This document shows positions 26,177 through 34,537 of a stretch of DNA of 64,000 nucleotides, in pieces. Source of the stretch: an uncultured Pelagibacteraceae bacterium. Lineage in GTDB: Bacteria > Pseudomonadota > Alphaproteobacteria > Pelagibacterales > Pelagibacteraceae. The stretch covers positions 27,792 through 91,791 of the forward strand of contig CACJUO010000002.1 of NCBI GenBank assembly GCA_902596675.1, in the 5' to 3' direction. Every line of letters starts with the position of its first letter. Position 1 is the stretch's first letter. A program made the translations under genes and the position numbers. The notes below the pieces were generated by a model, which saw only the letters and a list, made by a program, of their open reading frames with translations, was not told the DNA's origin and did not search any database.

Positions 26177-27004
26177 TTACATAGAAGCGTCAAAACCAAA
26201 CCATTTAATAGCAATTCTACTAATATGGCCGTCTTTTCTTGCTTTATCTATAGCTTTATTAAAGGCTTTTAAAAGTTTAGTGTCATCTTTTCTAATACCT
26301 ACTCCAACACCATTACCAAATGCACCACCTGAAAAAGTTGGTCCCACAAGTACAACAGCTTCACCAGACTTTTCAGCATAATCGGTAAATGCAACCGCAG
26401 CAGCTAATGCTACATCACATCTTCCGTTAGATAAATCAAGGTTAACCTCATCTTGTGTCTTGTAAGTTTTTAAATTTACTTTTCCTACATCTCCAGACTC
26501 AAGAAAGTTTTGGTGAATTGTACCAATTTGAGTACAAACTGTTTTTCCCGATAAAGCAGATGTTAATGTTTTCATTGCTTTATTAACAGCTGATCCGCCT
26601 AGGTTTAAGTTTACAGCATCAGGAGTGTCTATTCCTTCAAGATCTGAACCTTTCATAACTGCTAAAGATGCAACTTCATCTGCATATCCTTGTGAAAAAT
26701 TAATTGTTTTCATTCTTTCCTCAGTGATTGACATTCCGGCCATAATTGCATCAAATTTTTTAGATGTTAATGCCGGTATCATACCGTCCCAATCTTGTTC
26801 AACTATTTCACATTGTTGACCGATATATCTGCATAACTGCCAAGCCAGTTCTACTTCAAAACCAATTAATTTCCCTGAAGCATCTTTTGAATTCCAGGGA
26901 GGATAAGCGCCCTCTGTTCCAATTCTTATTTTATCAGCATTAGAACTGCTGATTAAAAATAAAGAAATTATAATCGAAAAAAAAGTTTTTTTTAATATAT
27001 TCAT
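26177..27004 (-). CDS. Polar amino acid ABC transporter substrate-binding protein
   Basis: A 275-residue periplasmic binding protein of family 3 (ArgT/HisJ type) with a signal peptide ending near SSSNA. Motifs include IRIGTEGAYPPWNSKDASGKL, the GFEVELAWQLC segment, and DWDGMIPALTSKKFDAIMAGMSIT, which carries the ligand amino acid contact region. A strong GGAGGAAATA ribosome site precedes the ATG. A basic amino acid or polyamine-related ligand is favoured by the HisMQ-type permeases and by the neighbouring polyamine genes, but remains unproved. Confidence 0.9.
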   Translation of the reverse strand: MNILKKTFFSIIISLFLISSSNADKIRIGTEGAYPPWNSKDASGKLIGFEVELAWQLCRYIGQQCEIVEQDWDGMIPALTSKKFDAIMAGMSITEERMKTINFSQGYADEVASLAVMKGSDLEGIDTPDAVNLNLGGSAVNKAMKTLTSALSGKTVCTQIGTIHQNFLESGDVGKVNLKTYKTQDEVNLDLSNGRCDVALAAAVAFTDYAEKSGEAVVLVGPTFSGGAFGNGVGVGIRKDDTKLLKAFNKAIDKARKDGHISRIAIKWFGFDASM

Positions 27005-27061
27005 TATTTCCTCCGTTAAAATTTAATTATTTCATAAATTGATAGAATAAAAAAGAAAATT

Positions 27062-28105
27062 CTAATGATTTATAGATGATGAAAAGTTCCAAGAGCAGTC
27101 AAAACTAGGTATGTAAACTCTCGATAATTTTGTATTACCAAAATTTTTATTAAATACATTAAGCCAGTTATTTACTTGATCAGGTTTTTTATCCTGACTG
27201 CCTACTTGAGCTGTTATTACACCTTTTGGTTTTAATATTCTTTCTAAGGCATTCATATTTTTTGCAGCTAGGTCGATGCAGTACTGATCATCATTTAAAT
27301 CAACAAATATTTGATCATAAGTATTATCGTTAACTGTTTTAATACTTTCAAAAGCATCTCCCCAAACACAATTTACTGAATTTTTTTCTGTAGCTTTGTT
27401 TCCAATTTTTGCTAAGTGTTTGTCGCAAACATTTACAACCTCTGGATCTAATTCAAACCAATCAATAAAACCAAAATTTTTTGAAATACACTCTCTTGCA
27501 ACACCTCCGTCACCTCCACCAATTATTGCAGCTTTTTCTTTATTTGAATTTAGATTAAGTCCAGAGTTAACAAATGTTGAGCTATATAAGTGCTCATCAC
27601 TCTCAGCCACCTGAATTTCATTATCTATGAAAAGTGCTTTACCAAACTGTTCTAATTCTAAAATTTCTATTTGCTGTCCAACCTCAGATTTAAATTTTTC
27701 TAAAATTTTTTTAACTATGTAAGACTTCTTTAGACCCGGAGAGCTATAATTGTCATGATAATGGTCTATAGTATCCCTATTAAATTTTTTAATAATTATA
27801 TTTGTATGATCAATTTCCTCTTTAATAACATCCAAAGCTACTAAAGGGGATACCTTTGCACATGTAAAAAAATCAAAACTTATTATGCCTTTTTCAGGAA
27901 ATGTATGAAAACTTATATGGCTTTCTGCGAGTAAAGCTACAAGGGTAAATCCTTGTGGTTCAAACTTATATTTTGTTATTTCTAATACTGTTACTTTTGC
28001 AATTTTTGCAATTTTATAGACTAATTTTTCATAAAAAGCTGGATCGTATTCTTTCTTTGTTCCTAAAATATCAAGTGTAATATGTTCTCCAACTTTTGTT
28101 ATCAT
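27062..28105 (-). CDS. speDE: Fused S-adenosylmethionine decarboxylase-like and spermidine synthase-like protein
   Basis: Residues 1-115 are a bacterial SpeD proenzyme: the pyruvoyl cleavage site is Glu61-Ser62 in AESHISFHTFPEKG, with His67 and Cys82, each one position before the Thermotoga enzyme's Ser63, His68 and Cys83. Residues 120-347 are an aminopropyltransferase-like domain with the SAM-binding GGGDGGVAREC (197-207) and ELDPEVV. The usual YHE motif is YSS here and the usual DSTDP loop is DLNDD, so the polyamine site is altered. The start is one base after the aldolase stop. The SpeD half could decarboxylate AdoMet, or ornithine/arginine as in some described relatives. Confidence 0.85.
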   Translation of the reverse strand: MITKVGEHITLDILGTKKEYDPAFYEKLVYKIAKIAKVTVLEITKYKFEPQGFTLVALLAESHISFHTFPEKGIISFDFFTCAKVSPLVALDVIKEEIDHTNIIIKKFNRDTIDHYHDNYSSPGLKKSYIVKKILEKFKSEVGQQIEILELEQFGKALFIDNEIQVAESDEHLYSSTFVNSGLNLNSNKEKAAIIGGGDGGVARECISKNFGFIDWFELDPEVVNVCDKHLAKIGNKATEKNSVNCVWGDAFESIKTVNDNTYDQIFVDLNDDQYCIDLAAKNMNALERILKPKGVITAQVGSQDKKPDQVNNWLNVFNKNFGNTKLSRVYIPSFDCSWNFSSSINH

Positions 28106-28106
28106 T

Positions 28107-28736
28107 CTAATTTTTTTTATATGTTTTGCTCTTATTTAAAACTTTTTTCATTTCATTTAAACTTAAAAGTTTAGGCCGTCCTAATAAGAGAGCTTTGATG
28201 TACTGTTTGGCAAGATTATCTACTTCCTCTGCTAATTCAAATGCTTCTGCAAGACTAGATCCAAATGTGATCTGTCCATGATTGGCGATTAAACATGCTA
28301 ATCTGTTTTTTAAAGCTTTAAGAATATTTTTTGATAATTCTCTCGTTCCGTAAGTTGCATATTTTGCACATTTAATATCTGATCCGCCAGCTAAGGCCAC
28401 CATGTAATGAAATGCAGGTATTTTTTTATTATGTGTTGATAGAGCTGTAGCATTTGTAGAATGAGAATGAACTATTGCTTTAGCATTTTTCTTTGAAATA
28501 TATATGTCTTGATGAAATCTCCATTCAGAAGAAGGTTTTTGTTTATTATTAAACTCACCTTTTAGATTTACAAAAACAATATCTTTTACTTTTAAAGATG
28601 AATATTTTTGACCTGAGGGTGTTATTAGAAATCCATTTTTATATCTTATTGAAATATTACCTGATCTTAATGCTGATAATTTTTTATCATTAAGCATTTT
28701 AGCAAATTTAATAATTTCTTTTTTTTGTAGTTTCAT
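28107..28736 (-). CDS. Class II aldolase, L-fuculose-1-phosphate aldolase-like (possible methylthioribulose-1-P aldolase)
   Basis: I choose the ATG at 28736 (209 residues, MKLQKKEIIKFAK): it matches the FucA start, whereas the open frame to 28829 would run into the divergent BKACE gene. Glu71, His90, His92 and His153 match E. coli FucA Glu73, His92, His94 and His155 at a constant offset of two, and Tyr111 matches Tyr113. PSSEWRFH and YATYGTREL are also FucA-like. No fucose kinase or isomerase is present. Being one base upstream of speDE, with mtnA and mtnP nearby, it may instead cleave 5-methylthioribulose-1-phosphate to DHAP and methylthioacetaldehyde. Confidence 0.85.
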   Translation of the reverse strand: MKLQKKEIIKFAKMLNDKKLSALRSGNISIRYKNGFLITPSGQKYSSLKVKDIVFVNLKGEFNNKQKPSSEWRFHQDIYISKKNAKAIVHSHSTNATALSTHNKKIPAFHYMVALAGGSDIKCAKYATYGTRELSKNILKALKNRLACLIANHGQITFGSSLAEAFELAEEVDNLAKQYIKALLLGRPKLLSLNEMKKVLNKSKTYKKN

Positions 28737-28780
28737 TTTATTTATATATAATAATTCTAAAATTTGATTAGAATCAATAT

Positions 28781-29566
28781 ATGGCTTTTTTTCAACCAGA
28801 TAAATTACCGAGTTTAATGGTTGCTCCAAATGGAGCTAGAAAAGTAAAGAAAGATCATCCTGAAGTACCTTTAACAATAAAAGAGACTGTTGAAGTAGCT
28901 AAAAACTGCTTTGAAGCAGGTGCTAAAGCAATCCATTTACATGTAAGAAATGATAAAGGAGAACATGTGCTTGATGCTGGCTTGTATAAAGAAGCTTTAA
29001 AAGAGTTAGAATTTCAAGTTCCAAATATGCACATACAAGTTACAACTGAGGCAATAGGAAAATATTCCCCAGATGATATGAGGAAACTTGCTTATGATGT
29101 TACCCCACCAGGAACTTCTATTGGCACATCTGAATTAATACCCTCCAGAAAGCCCACAATAGAAGATATTAAATTGTATAAATATTTGACTGAAGCTGGG
29201 ACAAAAATTCAACATATTTTGTATAACCCAGATGACATAGATTTATTAATTGATCTTTTGAAAAAATCAGAAATTCCTGTAGATGGGGTGTGGTGTTTAT
29301 TTGTAATTGGTCATTACACTGGCAAAATTAGTTATCCAGAAAAAATTCCTGAGTTCATTGAAAAAATGAAAGTAAATAGTATTAATTTTGACTGGTCTAT
29401 ATGTGCATTTGGAAAAGAAGAAATGAGTTGTCTAGAAAAGGCAGTTAGTCTAGGTGGCAAGATAAGAGTAGGATTTGAAAACTCTTTATTTATGCCGGAC
29501 GGAGAAATTGCACCTGATAATCATTCAAAGATAAAAGCAGTAAATAAGCTTTTTAATTTATCTTAA
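28781..29566 (+). CDS. Beta-keto acid cleavage enzyme (BKACE, DUF849 family)
   Basis: A 261-residue TIM-barrel enzyme of the 3-keto-5-aminohexanoate cleavage family, which condenses a beta-keto acid with acetyl-CoA and splits it to a CoA ester and acetoacetate. Zinc ligands His52 and His54 (IHLHVRND) and Glu233 (VGFENSLF) are present, as is GTSELIPSR. It is slightly shorter than the usual 270-310 residues. It is divergent from the aldolase, with 44 bases between starts, and its end overlaps the flavin monooxygenase gene by 9 bases. The beta-keto acid is unknown. Confidence 0.82.
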   Translation: MAFFQPDKLPSLMVAPNGARKVKKDHPEVPLTIKETVEVAKNCFEAGAKAIHLHVRNDKGEHVLDAGLYKEALKELEFQVPNMHIQVTTEAIGKYSPDDMRKLAYDVTPPGTSIGTSELIPSRKPTIEDIKLYKYLTEAGTKIQHILYNPDDIDLLIDLLKKSEIPVDGVWCLFVIGHYTGKISYPEKIPEFIEKMKVNSINFDWSICAFGKEEMSCLEKAVSLGGKIRVGFENSLFMPDGEIAPDNHSKIKAVNKLFNLS

Positions 29567-31018
29567 AATATTTGAATATTTTTTTAAAATCGAATTAAAT
29601 TCTTGATTTGAATTAGCAGAACCCAAAATAAATCTATCTGGTCTTACTAAAATAGCTTTTGAATTAATATTTTTTAAATAGGCTGATATACTTTTTAAGT
29701 TATTCACTTTTAGTAAAGAACAATTTTTTATATTTTTTGCTTTAATTCCAGATGACATTATTATAATTCCTTTTTTTGAAAAATAATCGTCCAAATTTTT
29801 TTTATTTTTTAATTTAAATTGAGGAAAAATTTTTCCTCTATTTTTATCTTTCACATGTCCTATACCATCTCCTAATTTTGGTTTAATGGATTGCATACTT
29901 TTAATGCCTTTATCATTAGAACTTATATTTTTAGTTATTTGTATAGATTCTACTGCATTTACAAACTCTCCCATTCTCATAGTTGTTTCAATATATTCTT
30001 TAGCATTAAGCGACCTTTCAGATTGATATGAATTTAAAAGAGCCTCATTATGTTTAACCCTTAAGCATAATGAAATTTTCCATGCTAGATTCGATGCATC
30101 TCTTATTCCAGCGCACATTCCTTGTCCCATAAATGGAGGCATTAAATGAGCTGCATCACCAGCAATAAATATTCTACCATTACGCCATTTTCTCGCTATT
30201 TCTGATTTAAAGGTATAAACAGTTTTCCTTTCAAGTATAGCTTCACTTTTCTTAATCCAAGGTTTTAAAAAATTCCAAATATAATTTTCAGATAAAACTT
30301 TTTTTTCGCTAAGATTTTTTTTAATTGCAAATTCCCATCTTCTTCTTTTGCCGACATTTCTACAGTAAGTTGCCGGTTGTTTAGGATTTGAATACTGAAT
30401 TGTCCTATCCGGTAAATTTTTTTTATTCTTTTTTAAAATTAGGTCTACAACTGCCCATTTCTGTGTAAACCCTAAGTTATTCATCTTTGTTTTCATTTGT
30501 CTTCTAGTAATTGAATTGGCTCCATCACATCCAACTAAATATTTTGACTTTATATTAAAAATTTTTTTGCTTTTGGAATTTATATATTTGATATTTACAT
30601 TATTTTTAGAATTTTTAATTTTTAATACATTGGCATTTTGCTCTATTAATACTTTTTTATAACTTTTTAATCTTTTTCTGAGCTGTTTTTCCAAATCTGG
30701 TTGATGGAATCTATAACTTGGGTACCAACCATTATCTGTAATTTTTTTTGGTCTAGGCCAATCTAATATTACTTTTTGCTTCGAATTAACAAATTTTGTA
30801 CCTTTGTTTATGATAGTATATTTCAAAAAATTTTTTGTTATCCCTATAGTTTGAAATACCCTCATTATTTCATCATCAAAATGAACAGCTCTGGGTAATG
30901 GATAAAAACTTTCTTCTTTATCAAGTATTAAAATTGAAAAACCATGCATAGCAAATAGATTTGCTAAAGTTCCCCCCGTAGGACCTAATCCTACAATAAC
31001 TATATCAAATTCTCTCAT
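29558..31018 (-). CDS. FAD-dependent aromatic hydroxylase (MhpA-like)
   Basis: A 486-residue class A flavoprotein monooxygenase. It has the Rossmann motif VIVGLGPTGGTLANLF (8-23), the DG motif LVGCDGANSITRR and the second FAD motif IAGDAAHLMPPFMGQGMCAG. The latter is characteristic of 3-(3-hydroxyphenyl)propionate hydroxylase and relatives, which place a hydroxyl ortho to a phenol to form a catechol. It is the last gene of an operon with an extradiol dioxygenase, a TRAP binding protein and an FAH-family hydrolase, so an aromatic ring substrate is likely. The C-terminal third is lysine-rich and less conserved. Confidence 0.82.
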   Translation of the reverse strand: MREFDIVIVGLGPTGGTLANLFAMHGFSILILDKEESFYPLPRAVHFDDEIMRVFQTIGITKNFLKYTIINKGTKFVNSKQKVILDWPRPKKITDNGWYPSYRFHQPDLEKQLRKRLKSYKKVLIEQNANVLKIKNSKNNVNIKYINSKSKKIFNIKSKYLVGCDGANSITRRQMKTKMNNLGFTQKWAVVDLILKKNKKNLPDRTIQYSNPKQPATYCRNVGKRRRWEFAIKKNLSEKKVLSENYIWNFLKPWIKKSEAILERKTVYTFKSEIARKWRNGRIFIAGDAAHLMPPFMGQGMCAGIRDASNLAWKISLCLRVKHNEALLNSYQSERSLNAKEYIETTMRMGEFVNAVESIQITKNISSNDKGIKSMQSIKPKLGDGIGHVKDKNRGKIFPQFKLKNKKNLDDYFSKKGIIIMSSGIKAKNIKNCSLLKVNNLKSISAYLKNINSKAILVRPDRFILGSANSNQEFNSILKKYSNILR

Positions 31019-31029
31019 TGATATTTTTA

Positions 31030-32004
31030 TTAATTTTTTTTATTTAAGTTAGAATATAACCAAGGACAATCGATTAACAATGGCGCTTGTTTTCCTTGAG
31101 ATGCAGTCTCAAGTCTTTTATTTCTGAATTTCATTCTTTCTTCATCAGGTAAATAAAGTCTTTCATGTCCCCAAAAACTAGGTCCCTCAAATGTTTCTAT
31201 AGGTTGCCAAGTTGCTGGGTCAATAATTCGCCCTCCCCAGCCATTTTCAATAAAAAAACCAGATGGTGTTATTGAATAAAAAGATGTCATGTAATCATTT
31301 GTATGTCTTCCCATTGTATAAGCGATTGCATTATCTTTATACTGTAATAGGTCATAACCTTGGCCAACATCATCAAGATTATTATATTCAACCATAAAAT
31401 GGTGAAAGCCTGTTCTTCCAGAACCAAACAACGCTAAACTATGGTGCCTTCCATTAACATGAAAAAAACATAATGATATAGGTGTATGGCTATAATCACT
31501 AATTTTAAAGCCCATTATATCTCTGTAAAAAGGTATTAAATCGTCAATTTTTTTTACATGAACAACAGCGTGTCCCATTCCTAAAGCTCCTGTCTTAAAT
31601 CCAGAAATAGGTCTTCCAGGCTTAAAAGGATCAGTATCTAACATTGGTTTATAAACAAGTTCTATATGGTTTCCTTGTGGATCATCAAAATAAATTAAAT
31701 CTTCAACAAAACGTTTATCTGCTAAAGAAGATTTGCCTTGTTGAACAACTGTTTTATTTTTTTCAAGTTTTGATGCAAAAATTTGAAGATCTTCTTTTGT
31801 TTCAACTTCCCACCCTAAAAAACCAAGGTTATCTCCATTTTCGCCTGTGATAGTTAATCTTTGTTTTTGATCATCCATACGAAAAGATAAAATATCTTTT
31901 CCACGATCTATCTTTTGCATACCTAAGTACTTTTGTGAATAAATAGACCAATCCTCAAATTTATCAGAATTAACTCCAATATAACTAAGTGCTTTAACTG
32001 CCAT
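31030..32004 (-). CDS. Extradiol ring-cleavage dioxygenase (type I, VOC family)
   Basis: A 324-residue protein of the vicinal oxygen chelate superfamily with two domains (about 1-125 and 140-320), like BphC. The iron ligands are intact: His145 (GMGHAVVHV), His201 (TGFHHFMVE) and Glu253 (FFIENGWGG). The active-site signature FFHVNGRHHSLALF and GRHTNDYMTSFY match ring-cleaving members. It should open a catechol-type ring next to the hydroxyls. Only 11 bases separate it from the hydroxylase gene downstream. The catechol identity is unknown. Confidence 0.85.
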   Translation of the reverse strand: MAVKALSYIGVNSDKFEDWSIYSQKYLGMQKIDRGKDILSFRMDDQKQRLTITGENGDNLGFLGWEVETKEDLQIFASKLEKNKTVVQQGKSSLADKRFVEDLIYFDDPQGNHIELVYKPMLDTDPFKPGRPISGFKTGALGMGHAVVHVKKIDDLIPFYRDIMGFKISDYSHTPISLCFFHVNGRHHSLALFGSGRTGFHHFMVEYNNLDDVGQGYDLLQYKDNAIAYTMGRHTNDYMTSFYSITPSGFFIENGWGGRIIDPATWQPIETFEGPSFWGHERLYLPDEERMKFRNKRLETASQGKQAPLLIDCPWLYSNLNKKN

Positions 32005-32029
32005 TTTATTAATATACTAGATTTTGAAA

Positions 32030-32055
32030 GAGCCCGCTATGAAATTAGCGGGCTC
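32030..32055 (-). terminator. Hairpin after the TRAP binding-protein gene, system 2
   Basis: GAGCCCGCTA and its exact complement make a GC-rich 10-bp stem with a 6-base loop, 12 bases after the dctP stop codon. The downstream tract TTTCAAAAT is only weakly U-rich. It could be a leaky terminator or a 3'-end stabiliser that separates the abundant binding protein mRNA from the dioxygenase gene. Confidence 0.7.
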
Positions 32056-32067
32056 GGAATTAAACGA

Positions 32068-33081
32068 TTAACCGTCTATTTTAGAAATTACTTCTCTTGC
32101 TCTTTTTAAAACAGCATCTCCATCAAGGCCTTTGCCTTTCATTTCTGCTAACCAGTCTGCTTCGATTGGAGCTAATATTTTTTTGTATTCAGCTAGAACT
32201 GAGTCTGATGCAACAGTAATCTCATGACCAGGCGTGTTTTCAACCTGTACCTTCATTTTAGCATTCTGAGTATCAATAAGATTAGAAGCCCAGTCTCCGA
32301 ACCACTGACCTGAATGTTTATCAATACATCCTTTTGCTGCTGAAGAAAGGCCATTATACTTACCTTCATTCATTATTAATCCAAATGTTGCATTAGTAAT
32401 GTTAACCTCTGTATGATATTTTGTTACATCGAATAATCTAAATGAACCAATAGCTGTATAAGGAAATGGAGTTCCATCTATAACACCTTTGTTTAGTGCT
32501 TCAGAAGTTCCGGGCGCTGGTACTTTCACTCCTGTTGCTCCTAAAGTTTTAAGTATAGTTCCAGCTATTTTGCTTGGTACTCTCATTTTTTTACCTTTGA
32601 AATCTGCAGGTTTGACTACTTTTGTATCCTTCATATGGATTTGATATCCAGGGTTGGAATGTAAACCTATAAGTTTAATTCCAGCCATTTCTTTATCAAG
32701 GTAACCTTCCTCATAAAGAGTGTTCAAAGCTCTAGATCCTGCTTTTGAAGTTTTTGTTAAAAATGGTAATTCAACAACAGAACTTAGTGGGAATTGACCA
32801 CCAATGTATCCTAATACTGTCCAAGAGATATCTGCTACACCTGATGTTACAATATCATATTGTTTAGGAGGACTTCCTAAAACTCCACCTGCATACATTT
32901 TTACATTTAAAGCACCATTTGAGCATTTATTTACCTTATCTGCCCAAGCAGCTAAAATCTTACTTGCTATGAATGCTTTTGGTGGTTCAAAAGTTGCCAA
33001 CTTTAATTCAGTAGCAGAAGCTGAACTAATAATGCCTAAGGAAAAGATTCCTAAAACAATTCCAATTAATTTTTTTTTCAT
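32068..33081 (-). CDS. dctP: TRAP transporter solute-binding protein (DctP type), system 2
   Basis: A 337-residue periplasmic binding protein with a signal peptide ending ISSASA before TELKLATFEPPKAF. The central arginine segment GKKMRVPSKIAGTI and the C-terminal helical extension are typical of DctP proteins. It has its own strong ribosome site (GAGGGAAAT) and lies 48 bases after the FAH-family gene. Its permeases are on the opposite strand at 34049-35847, so the transporter is split by divergent transcription. Genes on either side suggest an aromatic acid or a related ring compound as ligand. Confidence 0.9.
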   Translation of the reverse strand: MKKKLIGIVLGIFSLGIISSASATELKLATFEPPKAFIASKILAAWADKVNKCSNGALNVKMYAGGVLGSPPKQYDIVTSGVADISWTVLGYIGGQFPLSSVVELPFLTKTSKAGSRALNTLYEEGYLDKEMAGIKLIGLHSNPGYQIHMKDTKVVKPADFKGKKMRVPSKIAGTILKTLGATGVKVPAPGTSEALNKGVIDGTPFPYTAIGSFRLFDVTKYHTEVNITNATFGLIMNEGKYNGLSSAAKGCIDKHSGQWFGDWASNLIDTQNAKMKVQVENTPGHEITVASDSVLAEYKKILAPIEADWLAEMKGKGLDGDAVLKRAREVISKIDG

Positions 33082-33129
33082 ATTAATTTCCCTCTGTTAA
33101 AAATAATTTAAGAAAGTCTATAGTGAAAT

Positions 33130-33981
33130 CTAGATGATTTCATCCTTAATTGTGTTAGATAAAATACCAATTTCAGTAATTTCTATCTCAACTTTATCAC
33201 CAGGTTTCATAAATATTGGCGGGTTTCTTTTAAAACCTACTCCTCCTGGAGTTCCAGTTACTAGAACATCTCCTGCTCTCCAAGCCATAGCTTTAGAAAC
33301 ATAAGAAATTAAGATGGGTATATCAAATATGAGTTGGCTTAATTTTGCATTCTGCATGACCTCACCATTTAATCTAGTTTCAATAGTTAGATTTTTGTAA
33401 TCTTTTATATCTTCTGCTAAGACCATATGTGGACCGAAACTTCCTGTTTTTTCAAAGTTTTTCCCCATTCCAAATTGTCTTGTATGTCTTTGCCATTCTC
33501 TAACAGTACTTTCGTTATAACAAGAATATCCAACTATGTGATTTAGTGCATCATCTGGTTTTATATGTTTTCCACCCTCACCCATAATTACCGCCATCTC
33601 GCCCTCAAAGTCTAAGCTTTGTGAGACAACTGGTCTTTGAATAGATTGCAAGTGTGCTGTCTGGCTTTCTGGAAATCTATGAAATATAACGGGATTTTCT
33701 TCTACTGTCCTATTAGTTTCTTTTACGTGTTCACTGTAATTTAAACCAACACATATAATTTTTCCTGGATTTGGTATTAATGGTAAATATTCAACATCTG
33801 AAACATTTAAATCTCCTGGATTATTTTTTGCATAATTTTTTGCTTCATGGATTCCTTTGTTTGAAATTAAATCTTTTAATGTGTTTGAATTAGAAATTTT
33901 TCCAGTCAAATCTGTTATTTTATTATTGTTGATAATGCCAAATTTTTTTTGTCCGTTATGCGAAAAGGAAATAAATTTCAT
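33130..33981 (-). CDS. Fumarylacetoacetate hydrolase family protein
   Basis: A 283-residue FAH-fold enzyme with an N-terminal small domain and a catalytic domain starting at PGKIICVGLNYSEHVKE. The acidic metal-binding motif FEGEMAVIMGEGG and the VTGTPGGVGF segment near the C-terminus are in place. In ring-cleavage pathways this family supplies acylpyruvases, hydratases and decarboxylases for the opened ring. It is the first gene of the minus-strand operon with dctP, the dioxygenase and the hydroxylase. The exact reaction is inferred only from this position. Confidence 0.85.
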   Translation of the reverse strand: MKFISFSHNGQKKFGIINNNKITDLTGKISNSNTLKDLISNKGIHEAKNYAKNNPGDLNVSDVEYLPLIPNPGKIICVGLNYSEHVKETNRTVEENPVIFHRFPESQTAHLQSIQRPVVSQSLDFEGEMAVIMGEGGKHIKPDDALNHIVGYSCYNESTVREWQRHTRQFGMGKNFEKTGSFGPHMVLAEDIKDYKNLTIETRLNGEVMQNAKLSQLIFDIPILISYVSKAMAWRAGDVLVTGTPGGVGFKRNPPIFMKPGDKVEIEITEIGILSNTIKDEII

Positions 33982-34048
33982 AAGTAATACTTTCTGTTTT
34001 TGGTACAGTTTATATGGTAATGTTTACAGAATTTGAAGCAACATTTTT

Positions 34049-34537
34049 ATGATTTCTAAAGTCAGTAGAGTTTTTGATTATTCAGCTATGGCTTCGGGTA
34101 TTATATTATTTTTATTAGCTGTATTAACTTTTTGTGATGTTTTTGGTAGACGTTTTTTAAACTCTCCAGTTACAGGCACAATTGAGCTAGTTGAGATAGG
34201 AATGGCTTTAGTTGCGTTTCTTGCTATGCCAAGAGCTTTTTTCTTAAATGCAAATGTATCAGCAGACTTTATTAATAATTTAAATTTAGGGATATTTAAA
34301 ACTTATTTAGTGATTTTAAAGTTTATTTTAATGATATCAATAATGTCATTAATGGCATACTCGACAACTTTAACTTCTTACAAATTTATGAAAAATCAAA
34401 GAGTAACTATCGATCTAGAACTTTATTTTTATCCATTTTATTTTATATGCTCTATTGGTATGTGGTTAAGTGTAGTTGCTATTCTAGTTTGGTTTGTAAA
34501 AACTCTTTTAGTAAATAATTTAGAGAAACAGGCTTAA
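34049..34537 (+). CDS. dctQ: TRAP transporter small permease (DctQ type), system 2
   Basis: A 162-residue protein with four membrane segments and the DctQ-typical early motif LTFCDVFGRRFLNSPVTGTIELVEIGM. It is divergent from the FAH-family gene, with 67 bases between starts, and overlaps dctM by one base. With dctM it forms the membrane part serving the binding protein encoded at 32068-33081 on the opposite strand. The spacer carries a short direct repeat, TTGGTACAG and ATGGTAATG, that might be a regulator site. Confidence 0.88.
   Translation: MISKVSRVFDYSAMASGIILFLLAVLTFCDVFGRRFLNSPVTGTIELVEIGMALVAFLAMPRAFFLNANVSADFINNLNLGIFKTYLVILKFILMISIMSLMAYSTTLTSYKFMKNQRVTIDLELYFYPFYFICSIGMWLSVVAILVWFVKTLLVNNLEKQA

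Noticed and set aside
28737..28829. N-terminal extension of the aldolase (31 extra residues)
   Set aside because: It would overlap the divergent BKACE start, removes the promoter region, and the residues have no counterpart in FucA; the ATG at 28736 aligns with the family.
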